From contig SNVD02013728.1 in the NCBI GenBank assembly GCA_013180625.2, forward strand, positions 310,001 through 374,000: a DNA stretch of 64,000 nt, in the 5' to 3' direction. The translations under genes were made by a program, and so were the position numbers. How positions within the stretch are numbered: the stretch's first letter is position 1; every line of letters starts with the position of its first letter. The notes below the pieces were generated by a model. The model saw only the letters and a program-made list of their open reading frames with translations. It was not told the DNA's origin and searched no databases. Of this stretch, positions 21,659-32,639 are shown piece after piece. The stretch comes from Boswellia sacra (lineage: Eukaryota > Streptophyta > Magnoliopsida > Sapindales > Burseraceae).

Positions 21659-22058
21659 TGATAAGCTCATGCATAACATGCATGAGTTTTAGAATTCTGC
21701 TGAGCTCATGCATGACATGCATGGCTTCCAGAATCCCTCCCATGTGAATGCATTGAGAGTCAAATTAGTTAGGCACCTCCAATTTTGAAAATCAAAGGAA
21801 GTAGCCAAATTTGATTTGAATTTGTATGCAGAATTTTCCCTATAAATATGGGACGAATTCTGCCTTGTTTAATGCATTAGAGAGATTCCAGAGAGAGTCC
21901 AGAGTCTAAACCAGAGAGTTTAGGATTGAGAGACAGAGCCAGGAGAGCTCCAGAAATTTTAGGGGAGTTTTTGTATAATTCTTGTACATTAATTTTATCT
22001 GTTAATACAAGTAATTTTTCTCCCAAATTCTATTCTGAGTTCTTATTACATCCCAACA
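21659..22058 (+). repeat. 5' LTR of the Copia element
   Basis: Begins TGATAAGCTCATGCAT with two copies of a CATGCATGACATGCATG-type palindromic block, carries a TATA box CTATAAATATGGG near 21840, and ends CATCCCAACA before the primer-binding site. Confidence 0.96.
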
Positions 22059-22339
22059 AGTGGTATCAGAGCCTCGTTGAGCTCCTGTAACGTCAGAACA
22101 GAAAGGAAAAATTCAGAGAAAATTTGTCCCCTGTTTCTGGAAAATTTCGATTTTTCGGAAAGTCATCGAATTTCGAATTTGAAGTGTCCAGTGTGTTCGT
22201 GACGTTGTCCTGATCATTTTGCAATTTTTCGGCGACCGATCCGACGTCCAGAGAGGCCGCACGCGCCTCCGACCTGGTCTGCGAGTGGGCGTCACTCTCC
22301 CCACGCGCTGCACGCGCCATTCCAAGGAAGAAGACGGCC

Positions 22340-22491
22340 ACGTCAGCGCCACGTCACCAGCCACGTCAGCGTACTTGTCGCCACGTCAGCCGTCCACGTC
22401 AGTAGGTCGCCACGTCATCGTGCCACGTCATCGTGCCACGTGTCTCTACGTCAGAGCCACGTCAGCATAGTGGACCCCACCTGACACGTCA
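22340..22491 (+). promoter_or_regulatory. Cluster of ten ACGTCA (TGACGT) motifs in the Copia leader
   Basis: ACGTCA starts at 22340, 22351, 22363, 22383, 22396, 22412, 22425, 22448, 22459 and 22486, mostly inside GCCACGTCA. A G-box CCACGTGT lies at 22436. On the other strand these are TGACGT cores, the binding motif of plant bZIP factors of the TGA/as-1 type. The cluster is in the GC-rich untranslated leader between primer-binding site and gag. Confidence 0.7.
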
Positions 22492-22830
22492 GCAAAACGT
22501 TGGAAAATTACTTTTGACTCCTGTATTTCTGGGTAATTACCTTTTGACCCCTGAATTTCTGAAATTTACATTTCAGTCCTTAGGAAATATCAGTTTGGCC
22601 CCTGTAATTCTGATAAATACATTATGCCCCTTTTAGTTTCTGAAATTTCAGTTTAGCCCTTAAGAAATTTCAGTTTAGTCCTTAAAGTTTCCAAGCTTAG
22701 TATTTATTGTATAAAAAGAATTTTTGAGCCCCGGAAGAGGCTATTCCACCTAATTTGACCGTTCCGGACGTAACGGTGGGCTCGGATTTTTGAAATTCAA
22801 TTTCCATTTTAGTGAATTAATTATTCTAAA

Positions 22831-25800
22831 ATGGAAGAATCATCCGGAGCCATGATAAAATTGACTGCTACAAATTACACACTATGGAGGCCCAGGATGG
22901 AGGATCTCCTTAGTTGTAAGGATCTATATGACCCTATAGAATTTGAAGGGCAGAGACCTGAGACAGAAAAAGAGGCAGAGTGGAAGAAAATTAATAGAAA
23001 GTGCATCGGTCAGATCAGACAATGGATCGATCATAGTGTCTTCCACCATGTAGCCAAAGAAACAGATGCATATACTCTATGGAAAAAATTAAAGAGTATG
23101 TATCAAGCCAAGTCAGCACGAAACAAAGCCATCCTGATGAGACGGCTTGTGAACTTGAAGTTGCGGAGCGGAACTCCTGTAGCAGAACATACAAGTGAGT
23201 TCCAAAACTTGGTGAATCAGTTGACGGCAGTCGAGTTACAGCTTGGAGACGAGGAACAAGCACTTCTACTTCTCAGTTCCCTTCCAGATTCATGGGAGAC
23301 ATTAGTGGTCTCCATCAGTAATTCAGCACCCGGAGGCAAACTTACCCTATCAATGGTTAAGGATGCCTTAATGAACGAGGAGGCAAGAAGAAAAGATGCA
23401 GGCGCCAGTCAAGATGAAGCCTACATCACAGAGAATCGAGGAAGACAGTCTCGAGGGGAAGACTGGAGAAGAGGTAGAAGCAAAAGCAGAGGCAGATCAA
23501 GGGGCAGGTCATCATATGGGCGGAGACCCACATACAAGTGCTACAACTGTGGCAAAGAGGGACATTTGAAGAGAAATTGCCGCAGTCTTCGGAAGCAGAA
23601 CCAGGAGAGTTCACAGGCACAAAGCAACGAAGAACCACGAGTTACAGTGGTAGAAGATGTGACCATTTGTGCAGAAGAGACGTGCTTTCACACAGCAGAT
23701 CAAGGAGTAGAATGGGTCATTGACACAGCAGCTTCCTGCCACGTCACTCCTTGCAGACAAATCTTCACCACGTACAAAGCAGGAGACTTTGGGATAGTGA
23801 AGATGGGAAACAACAGCACCGCCAAAATCATGGGAATTGGTGATATTCAATTCCAAACGAACGTCGGATGCAAAATAACTTTGAAGGACGTTCGTCATGT
23901 GCCAGATCTTCGACTCAACTTGCTCTCGGTAAAAACCTTTGATCAGCAAGGTTATGAGAGCTGCTTCACCAACGGTACATGGAAGATGTTGAAAGGGGTC
24001 ATGGTGGTTGCTCGAGGTAAATTATGTGACAATCTTTACAGGACTCATGTAAAGATAAACGGAGAGAGACTTCATGTAGCAGAGCACATGGTACCTTTAG
24101 ATTTGCGGCATAAAAGGCTCGGTCACATGGGTGAAAAGGGTTTATCAACCCTTCAGAAAAAGAAGCTAATCACTGTTTTCAAGGATGCAGCGTCTCATCC
24201 TTGCGACTATTGTTTGTACGGGAAACAACGGAGGGTGTCATTCAGCTCCTCATCAGTGAAGAAATCAAAGCTGTTGGAGCTAGTACACAATGATGTATGC
24301 GGACCTCTTGAAGTCGAGTCCTTAGGCGGTAAAAGGTATTTCTTGACCTTTATTGATGATGCATCTCGAAAAGTGTGGGTGTATTTCCTCAGAACGAAGG
24401 ATGAAGTTTTGGAGAAGTTCAAGGAGTTTCACGCCATGGTAGAACGTGAAACGGGTAAGAAATTAAAATGTCTTCGATCAGATAACGGAGGCGAGTATAC
24501 CTCTAGAGAGTTCAATGCCTACTGTCGAAGATATGGCATCCGACATGAAAGAACAGTCCCACGCACACCACAACACAATGGAGTGGCCGAGAGGATGAAT
24601 CGAACCATCATGGAACGAGTCAGAAGCATGCTCAGATTGGCTAAGTTACCCAAGCCATTCTGGGGGGAGGCAGTTCGTACCGCCTGTTACTTAATCAACA
24701 GAGCACCATCGGCAACACTGAACTTCGAGATTCCAGAAAAGGTATGGTCTAACAAAAAGCCCTCCTATAATCATTTGAAAGTGTTTGGTTGTTTAGCCTT
24801 CGTACATGTATCCAAGGAGCTCAGACAGAAGCTCGATGCAAGAACTGTTCCATGTATCTTCATCGTTTATGGAGATGAAGAATTCGGATACAGATTATGG
24901 GATCCCAAAGAAAAGAAAGTCATCTGGAGCAGAGATGTCGTATTTCACGAAGGCCAAACATATGAAGACGCTGAAAAGACAACAATATCTACAAATCCCA
25001 CTAGCAGTGCCCCAGATATTGTTGCAGATTCTATCCCAACACCAAATGCTACAAAAAATGACGAGGTACCAGATGAAGTTCCAGAAGCAGATCAGGAGGA
25101 AGAAAATGAAGAGATTGCTGAGCCGGGGGAGCCACAATCACCCATAAAAGCTGCTATACCTCCTGAAAATGAAGAACCTCAGCTACGACGATCTGAGCGA
25201 GGTCGGATTCCGTCGAGAAGATATCCAGAATCAGAGTACACACTGCTTACTGATGAGGGGGAGCCAGAAAGCTTTCATGAAGCTTTATCTCATCTAGACA
25301 AAGGACGATTGCTGCATGCAATGCAAGATGAGATGAATTCTCTAAAGAAGAACAAAACTTATGAACTGGTCGAACTCCCAGACGGAAAGAAGGCATTGAA
25401 GAACAAGTGGGTATTCAAGCTCAAGAAAGATGGAACAGGAAAGGTGATAAAGCACAAAGCCCAATTGGTGGTAAAAGGATTCCTTCAGAAGAAAGGAATT
25501 GACTTTGATGAAATATTCTCACCGGTGGTAAAAAATGTCCTCAATCCGCGTCATCCTCGGATTAACAGCAAGTCTTGATTTGGAGCTTGAACAGATGGAT
25601 GTGAAGATAGCATTTCTTCATGGAGACTTGCATGAAGAAATCTACATGGAGCAGCCAGAAGGGTTCGAGGTTCCAGAAAAAGAACACCTCGTGTGCAATC
25701 TCAAAAAGAGCTTGTATGGCCTCAAACAAGCACCAAGGCAATGGTACAAGAAGTTTGACTCCTTCATGGTGAGTCATGGGTACAAAAGAACCGTTGCAGA

Positions 25801-26821
25801 CCAATGCGTCTACTTTCAGAAACTTCCAGGTGGAGACTTTGTTGCATTAATGTTATATGTGGACGGCATGTTGATCGTCAGAAAAGATGCAACAAGAATA
25901 AAGCAGCTGAAGAATGAACTATCAAAAACCTTCGATATGAAGGACTTTGGACCAGCTCAGCAAATCTTGGGGATGCACATTCGTCGAGACAAGAAACAAA
26001 AGAAATTATGGCTGTCTCAAGAAAAATATGTTGAACGTGTGATCCAAAGGTTCAACATGGATAGTGCTAAGCCAGTTAGTGTACCACTGGCTAATCACTT
26101 CAAGTTGAACAAAAGATCATGTCCCTCATCCAAGAAAGAGATAGAGGACATGGCGTCGGTACCCTATTCTTCTGCTGTAGGAAGTTTTATGTATGCCATG
26201 GTGTGTACAAGGCCAGATATTGCTCATGCTGTCGGAGTCTTGAGCAGATTTCTTTCCAATCCAGGGAAAGAACATTGGGAGGCAGTCAAGTGGATTCTCA
26301 GATACCTTAAAGGTATTTCGAAGATATGCTTGTGTTACGGGGGAGCTGATCCAATCTTGGAAGGCTATACAGATTCAGATATGGCCGGAGATCCTGACAG
26401 TAGGAAATCTACATCAGGTTTTGTTTACACTTTTGCAGGGGGAGCTGTATCATGGCAGTCAAGACTACAGAAGTGTATTGCGCTATCCACGACAGAGGCA
26501 GAATATATTGCCGCAGCGGAAGCTGGAAAAGAAATGTTGTGGTTAAAGCGGTTTCTCCAAGAATTTGGGATTGAGTAAAAGGAGTACAAAGTACACTGTG
26601 ACAGTCAAAGTGCTCTGGATTTGAGCAAGAACTCAGTGTACCATTCTCGAACGAAGCATATCGACATCCGCTATCATTGGATACGAGAGGTGATGGACAA
26701 GCAACTGTTGAAACTAGTGAAGATCCATACTAAAGAGAATCCAGCCGACATGTTAACAAAAGTGGTCACCAGAGACAAGCTAGAACTATGCAGAGACATA
26801 GTTGGATTAGAAGCTGTCTAA
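22831..26821 (+). pseudogene. Copia gag-pol polyprotein with frameshift, active-site change and stop
   Basis: Begins at the ATG 22831 and reads in one frame to 25578. Domains: gag (about residues 1-220), RNA-binding knuckle CYNCGKEGHLKRNC, protease with catalytic VIDTAAS (usually D-S/T-G-A-S), integrase with HKRLGHMG, CDYC, NDVCGPL and DNGGEYT, and the start of reverse transcriptase (KNKWVFKLKKDG). An extra A in the run at 25531-25535 shifts the frame; the downstream frame continues from 25535 with DVKIAFLHGDLHEEIY and LYGLKQAPRQWY. The catalytic motif reads YVDG rather than YVDD (glycine codon 25865-25867). RNase H (STTEAEYIAAAEAGKE) reaches a TAA at 26576-26578, after which the same frame continues to 26821 (SRTKHIDIRYHWIREV). 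Not autonomous. Confidence 0.93.
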
Positions 26822-26867
26822 TTACTTTTGTTGTTACTCCCTTTCACATGGGATGGAGGGGGAGAAT

Positions 26868-27266
26868 TGATGAGCTCATGCATGACATGCATGAGTTCTA
26901 GAATTCTGCTGAGCTCATGCATGACATGCATGGCTTCCAGAATCCCTCCCATGTGAATGCATTGAGAGTCAAATTTGTTAGGCACCTCCAATTTTTAAAA
27001 TCAAAGGAAGTAGCCAAATTTGATTTGAATTTGTATGCAGAATTTTCCCTATAAATATGGGACGAATTCTGCCTTGTTTAAGCATTAGAGAGATTCCAGA
27101 GAGAGTCCAGAGTCTAAACCAGAGAGTTTAGGATTGAGAGAGAGAGCTAGGAGAGCTCTAGAAATTTTAGGAGAGTTTTTGTATAATTCTTGTACATTAA
27201 TTTTCTCTATTAATACAAGTAATTTTTCTCCCAAATTCTGTTCTGAGTTCTTATTACATCCCAACA
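26868..27266 (+). repeat. 3' LTR of the Copia element
   Basis: Same sequence as the 5' LTR apart from about a dozen substitutions and a 1-bp deletion (TTTAAGCATT against TTTAATGCATT). Preceded by the polypurine tract. Confidence 0.96.
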
Positions 27267-27410
27267 GATAATTGGATTATATTTGTAAAACCCATTCGCA
27301 AATAGTACTACTTTTCCCCATTTGTGGATATCAATGTTTAAAGAGTTCCGGCTGTAGTACAACTTGATATAGTACTATTGCAAAATTGGCAAGCGTTAAT
27401 GATAGATGAT

Positions 27411-27886
27411 CTTACCATTAGTATCAATAATTCCTTCATCAATCAACTTCTGAATGTTTGATCTAAAGACCAATTTTGTGGCTGAAGCAGGATAGAGGGT
27501 GGTCCCCTTGATTCCCTTCTCTGCTACTCGGATCATCCGAACAATGATCTGCTAGTACACAAGTTATCTTATCACTATATCTGATGAATTTATTTGTTCA
27601 ATAAGCTCCCCAACTTTGGCATGAACCTGGATATTGCTTCAACACAATTCACTGGTTGATTCTTATTCTCAGGAGATTCTAGATCTAGAGAAACCAAAAC
27701 GAGATGAATTTGATTCCCTAGATCATTCTTCCTTGTTGATGAATTCATGATCGGTTTATGAAGACGGTCTGTATTCACAAATGTGATTTTGATGCCATGT
27801 TTGACTAGCAATTGAGAAAGCTCCGTCAAAGGAATTACATGACCCTGCGCTGGGCAAGGTATAACCAAAACATGTGGATTTCCCAT
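27411..27886 (-). pseudogene. UGT-A exon 1: decayed UGT83A1-like glucosyltransferase
   Basis: Starts at the ATG 27886 with MGNPHVLVIPCPAQGHVIPL, including the catalytic-histidine motif GHVIP, and runs to an in-frame TAA at 27590-27592 (98 codons). Downstream, diverged matches to the rest of exon 1 remain (DKITCVLAD near 27570, QKLIDEGIIDTNG just before the donor). A GT donor (GGTAAGATC) lies at the exon end, about 27411. The intron now includes the whole 5.6-kb Copia element. The stop and the diverged region 27500-27590 show the gene was probably dead before or soon after insertion. Confidence 0.88.
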
Positions 27887-29023
27887 TTGGTTCTTTGCAT
27901 GAGATCATTAATTTATAAAATCCCAACTATGATGAAATTGTACACGTTTTCCTGATTGTGTTTGAGTTTGCCTAACATCTTTGATCCTATCCCTTCATAC
28001 AAAAAAAAAAAAAAAAAGGCTTGCATCTTTAGAAAACCAAAAAGAATATGTATGATTGGGTGACCATTGTAATTCCGACCTCTTTAAAACTTATGTTTCC
28101 ATCAAGCTACCTTACCGATCCTGAAAATAGGATATTTTCATGTGTGAGAGTTACAAAATAATATTAAAAAGAATTTAATGCTTCTTTTATCAGCAATTTG
28201 CCGACAACCGCTGGTGGCAGTTTCCCTCTTATTTATTCATTTTGCCACTTCTTGTTCAAACACGGTTGGTGCTGTGTCATCAAGTAAATCAAATATAGTT
28301 TTTACACCATTATATCAACATATGATTTTCTTTACTTCTTACCAGGGAAAAGGTATCAAACTTACACTAGGAAGTATTGGATCTGCGCTACTGTAATTAA
28401 ATACAATCGTATCTACGGAAGAGTTCCTCCGCACAACAAAATCTTGAGTGTGAGTAGCTAGTATACAACGTTATTTGTGTGTTTGTTGATTTTCATATAA
28501 CAAATAAATGGTAAGGATAGATATTTTTTATTGCCAATATTGCAGTTAAACACGCAGCTCATGAAAATCAACAGCTGGTACGTTGAAACCTTCATTTGCT
28601 GGAGTAACTCAAGCAAAAACTCAGGTTGGTTAGTTCCTTGTAGAATCATTATATATGAACTCCAAATGTGAGGATAAACATCTAAAACATTCTATGTCTT
28701 TGGAGGAAGATTGGATAAAAGTAGTTCAGGTGTCAAGTTTCTGTTACCTGATTAAAGATGGGCACTAGCCAAATAAGTAATAGCTAGGCCTATGTAATAT
28801 ATTTCACTCTAAAGAATAAATACTTCTTGTGGAAGTATGATCGGAATACGAATAAATATGAAGGATTTATGTTTTATTGACCTCCTACCCTTAGGGTTTG
28901 AAAAAAATGAAAATTTCTTTCAAGCTTGTGATGTGTTTTAATATTCTTACAAGAGCTTTCTTCATTCAAAAACTTCAGAAAGAAGTCACATCCACAATCC
29001 TTTTAACCATTTCTTCACATTAC
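27887..29023. other. Spacer between UGT-A and UGT-B (paralogous flanks)
   Basis: Holds the upstream region of UGT-A (28555-28650 resembles 38244-38330 upstream of C) and the downstream region of UGT-B (28830-29020, resembling 44400-44580 and 53220-53400). A poly-A run is at 28000-28018. No independent gene seen. Confidence 0.6.
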
Positions 29024-30471
29024 TTATGCCTTGAGCCACTCAACAAAATGGTTGAAATTGTTGTAGGAGCCACCACCTTCTTTGATGCTATTCATCACCT
29101 TTTCCTTGAGACCCAAAGCATTTGCCTTACACTTTCCACCATCCAGCAATTCCTCCACTTTACACTTAATTTCTTCTCTTGTAACTATCCCTTTTTCATC
29201 TCGGTTGAACGCCAATCCAACCTTCCAAACATTACATATATAATTCCCATTGTGCATCTGGTCAGCATAGTATGGCCAGCATAAGAAAGGGACCCCATTG
29301 GTCACACCTTCGACGGTGGAGTTCCATCCACAGTGGCTCATGAAGCAAGCAATGGAAGGATGTTGCAAAACCTTTTGTTGAGGTGCCCAACTAATTATAT
29401 GCCCACGAGTAGCAACACTTTCTTGAAATCCTTTTGGATAGGCATCGTTTATTTCTTCTGTAATATCGGGTCGAACAACCCAGAGAAATGGCCTGTTGGA
29501 GAGTTCAAGCCCCATTGCCAATTCCTGGAACTGGGTTTGGTCAAAAACAGTTGAACTTCCAAAAGCAATATATATGACTGATTGTGGATTCTGCTGATCA
29601 AGCCATTTCAAACTATTAAAGTCTTCTGGCCAAAAACTTCCTGCGGAGTCTCCAAGCCGATTGCTTGCCAAAAGTGGGCCTATTGGTAGGAACTTTGGAT
29701 CCATGTCAAATGCTGCAGGCTCGAGGTCATAAGTTGAGTTGCAAAGCACCCATTCTGCCAATTTTATTGATGGGTTGTTTCTAACTGTATTTTCAAAAAA
29801 CATTTTCTCTATTTTCCTGCTGCCAAGGCTGATCCACCCTATGTGTGCTGTGCTCATGCTAGGCATGGTTGGTGACAACTGAAACATCTGCTTTTTCGTA
29901 GGAATTCCTGCAAAGAAAATAATATTCAAAAGCAAGTATGCATGGCGGCATCATTGAGCACAACTTGCAAGATTTAGTAATAGATGAACTTACCGTCATT
30001 ATCAATAAGTCCATCGTCTATCAACTTCTGGAAGCTAGATCTTAAGACCAGTTGTGTAGCTGCAACAGCATAGAAAGAAGATCCTCTGATTCCCTTCTCT
30101 GCTGCTATTTTCATGGCCCATGGAAGAATGGGATCTGCTAAAATACAGGTGATCTTATCACCGTCTGATGCATTGATCTTTTCAATCAGCTCCTCGACTT
30201 TCCTTGGCATAAACCATAAGATTGCTCCAAAACGCTTCTCTGGAGATTTCAGTTCCAATGAGCCCAGTTCCATTGGAATTGAAACAAGCTGAATTTGACT
30301 CCCGATAACATCACTGATTGCCAATGCGTTCATGAGCCTTGTATGATTATAGTCAGTATTTACAAAAGTAATCTTGATGCCACGTTTAACTAAGCATTGT
30401 GAGAGCTCCAGGAAAGGAATTACATGACCTTGTGCCGGATATGGTATGACCAAAACATGTGGATTTCCCAT
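29024..30471 (-). CDS. UGT-B: intact UGT83A1-like UDP-glycosyltransferase, two exons
   Basis: Exon 1 is 30471-29994 and exon 2 is 29907-29024, with an 86-bp GT-AG intron splitting a glycine codon; the joined frame encodes 453 aa. Family 1 glycosyltransferases move sugar, usually glucose, from UDP-sugar to small acceptors in the cytosol. Visible: catalytic histidine in PAQGHVIP (His16), probable partner Asp113 in LADP, SVIYIAFGS (269-277), and the 44-residue PSPG donor-binding box W333-Q376 with HCGWNSTVEG and a final ADQ, typical of UDP-glucose users. Nearest recognisable family is Arabidopsis UGT83A1. All key residues are present. Acceptor unknown. Confidence 0.92.
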
Positions 30472-31639
30472 AGTTCCTTCTATTGCTATACAACTTCTTT
30501 CCTTTGAAATTTTATTGTGACTTCTACAGGTAGCTTAATGGGGCAATTCCTCTACAGCTTTCGTCATTTTGTTTGACTTTCATTAAAATATATATCCTAT
30601 TGTTCTGTCATCTTTATTAAATTCCAATTGCTTCCGCCTCGATCTCGCTTCGGTTTTATTTTATATTATTCTTCCAACTTGCTAACATGTCTCTAGTTTT
30701 TAAAAGTCTCGTTATTTGAAGAACCTAACCTGTTCCTGTAAACTTAATCTTCAATACTATCTTGATTGCCTAACGACTACGTGTTACGAAAGTTACATAA
30801 TAATTTTTAAAGCCCTTGTGATAGAAACCTTTCGACTTTTGAACCAGAATTGCTAAGTAACTATGGTGTATCCCTTACGTTAATAATTTAGTTCATGCTT
30901 GACAGAAAGGCTTTGCCTTGTTGCTTCTTGGTGGTTAATTAAAGTTGATTCCTCATTTTCGCGTACTTATATATTCACAGTTGCAGACATATAATAGTCT
31001 AAAAATCCTCTTCAGCTCTGAATTGCCGCATAAAATAGATCCTTTTGATTTCAGAAACCTGCACTTGATAACAGATAACGAGACATAATTAAACATTCTT
31101 TTACATGATCAAACAGAAAATAAATAAATAAATAATGCAGGAAGTAATCAAGACACGGTAAATTTACCTGGTTTGATCTTTAGATATACTCCACGGTAGG
31201 GATTGAAGATGAATGTACTACGAAAAATTCAACGTCGTCACACTCAAAGCACTGCTTACTATATTGATTGGCACTTTTCTCTCACTCATAAAATGATCTC
31301 TCTGCCCTCTTAGTGTCTAAGCAAAACCCGTTTTAAATTGAATTGTCCACACTCAATCGGTTTTTTTTTTTTTTTTTTTTTGGAGCTGTAAGTATATATA
31401 ATTGCCGATAAAGCTGTCAAATTATTTCCTTAAAATTCATTGCTTAAAATTATGCTTTGCTATCTTATCATATTTCATTGTAATTAATGTTAGAAAACTG
31501 ACACACTGTTCAACCAACCGACAGTACCGCCCCAAAGACTGAAAGTATTGTTCTGGCAAAATAGAGTTTTCTGACATCAAAAGACAATATCATATTTCAT
31601 TCTAATTAATGTAATGTATCAACATTTCTTGGATATGTT
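30472..31639. other. Upstream region of UGT-B
   Basis: AT-rich DNA with the probable promoter. The stretch GAAAGGCTTTGCCTTGTTGC (about 30906) recurs at 50647 upstream of UGT-D, so the promoter was duplicated with the gene. A run of about 22 T is at 31360-31381. No gene seen. Confidence 0.55.
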
Positions 31640-31831
31640 TGAAGTATGATTAGAATACAGACAAATGTGAATGATTTGTGTTTTATTGACATCCTCCCCT
31701 TAAAGGCTTTGAAAGCAATTAATGAAAATTTGATAAAAGCATGTGATGTATTTTAAAACTTCACAGAAGAGTTTCTTCATTCAAAAACATCAAAAGAAGT
31801 AAGTCACTGCCACAATTTTTTTTGAACTATT
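31640..31831 (-). repeat. Orphan UGT 3'-flank copy
   Basis: Collinear with the downstream flanks of UGT-B (28835-29010), D (44400-44770) and E (53225-53595): CAAATGTGAATGATTTGTGT, TTATTGACATCCTCCC, TTCTTCATTCAAAAACATCA and CACAATT..TTTGAACTATTTG. In the other copies the UGT stop codon follows within about 50 bp; here an LTR-like sequence follows and no UGT exon is present. Confidence 0.65.
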
Positions 31832-32110
31832 TGTTAACGTTAATTTTAAATTTTCCGCAGCGTAAACTTGAGCCCTCTCTGATGAGGGAAACCTCCACGG
31901 GACAAAGAACGAATTTTATCTCTAATCAATAGGAATCTAAAACTGTTCTCTCTCTAATTGAGGAAAACTATCTCTAATGACAGAGAACTAAGCTTGAGAA
32001 CTTCTTGGATGACCACAACTAAAAAATAGGACTCCCTTATATAGTGCACATAATTCCCCTCCTATTGCTTTCTAAGCAATATGGGATTCACCCAATATAG
32101 AGGTGTCACA
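31832..32110 (-). mobile_element. LTR-like fragment of a Copia-type element (possible solo LTR)
   Basis: On the minus strand it runs from TGTGACACC through a TATA box (CTATATAAGGGAG) and CTTTGTCCCGTGGAGGTTTC to a terminus TTAACGTTAACA. The same TTGTCCCGTGGAGGTTTCC lies in the U5 part of the Copia LTR at 62670, so the two are related. No primer-binding site follows and no clear target duplication was found; the upstream limit may extend to about 32205. Confidence 0.5.
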
Positions 32111-32449
32111 AGTCTCTTTTAGTTTGGATAAACTTTCCTAATTGAACAGGATTTAATTAATTCCTTTCCTATTTGACAAAAGACTTATCCTAATATAATT
32201 GGGATAATCAGTTTTCCCCCTGAGGTTCATTTAAAAAAAAAAAATTCCCCGTTATAACTCTGACAACTACAATTACCCTCCTGATTTCTGATTTCTGACG
32301 TTAAGTCAAACGGTAAAAATGGAGAGAGAATATAAGCTGCATTCTTTGACCAAAATACCCTTATATAAATAGAAATCACCCCACTTTCTCTCCTCTTCTC
32401 CCTTCTTCCCTAATTTCATTTTCCTCTCTTCACGCCACCCACTTTCTAC

Positions 32450-32635
32450 ACAACCAGCAATCATTGAATTCCATGAAACAACAGTCCTACTTTTCATCCC
32501 ATGGGAAATCAACTGAGCAGTCCCAAAAGACCCACATTTCGAATACATATCAACCAACGCAAGAGAAATATTCACAAGGGATTCAAATCCAGCTCTTAGA
32601 CTACCCATGACCATCATTGGCCATGTAACATCCAA
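32450..32635 (-). pseudogene. PPR-protein gene fragment
   Basis: The minus frame reads LRAGFESLVNISLALVDMYS then KCGSFGTAQLISHGMKSRTV and VSWNSMIAGC. This is the PLS-type pentatricopeptide repeat pattern (ALVDMYSKCG, VSWNSMIAG) of organellar RNA-editing/processing factors. About 55 codons match; after IAGC the family match ends abruptly. Nothing of the remaining 500 or so residues of such a protein is nearby. Upstream on the plus strand the sequence has features seen at MULE ends, so a gene fragment captured by a mobile element is likely but unproven. Confidence 0.7.
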
Positions 32636-32639
32636 AATA

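Larger units (their letters stand above)
21659..27266 (+). mobile_element. Complete Copia LTR retrotransposon, Tork/Tnt1-like
   Basis: 5608 bp with a 400-bp 5' LTR, a 399-bp 3' LTR, TG/CA LTR ends and a perfect 5-bp target duplication GATAA (21654-21658 and 27267-27271). The primer-binding site TGGTATCAGAGC follows the 5' LTR at 22061, and a polypurine tract GGAGGGGGAGAA precedes the 3' LTR. By eye the LTRs differ at about a dozen positions plus one 1-bp indel, roughly 97% identity, so insertion is fairly recent. It carries one gag-pol region with three inactivating changes. It lies in the intron of UGT-A, opposite in orientation to that gene. Confidence 0.96.

Noticed and set aside
31832..32110. 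Confirmed solo LTR with target duplication
   Set aside because: Flanks CTATT and AGTCT do not match, so only an LTR-like fragment is claimed.
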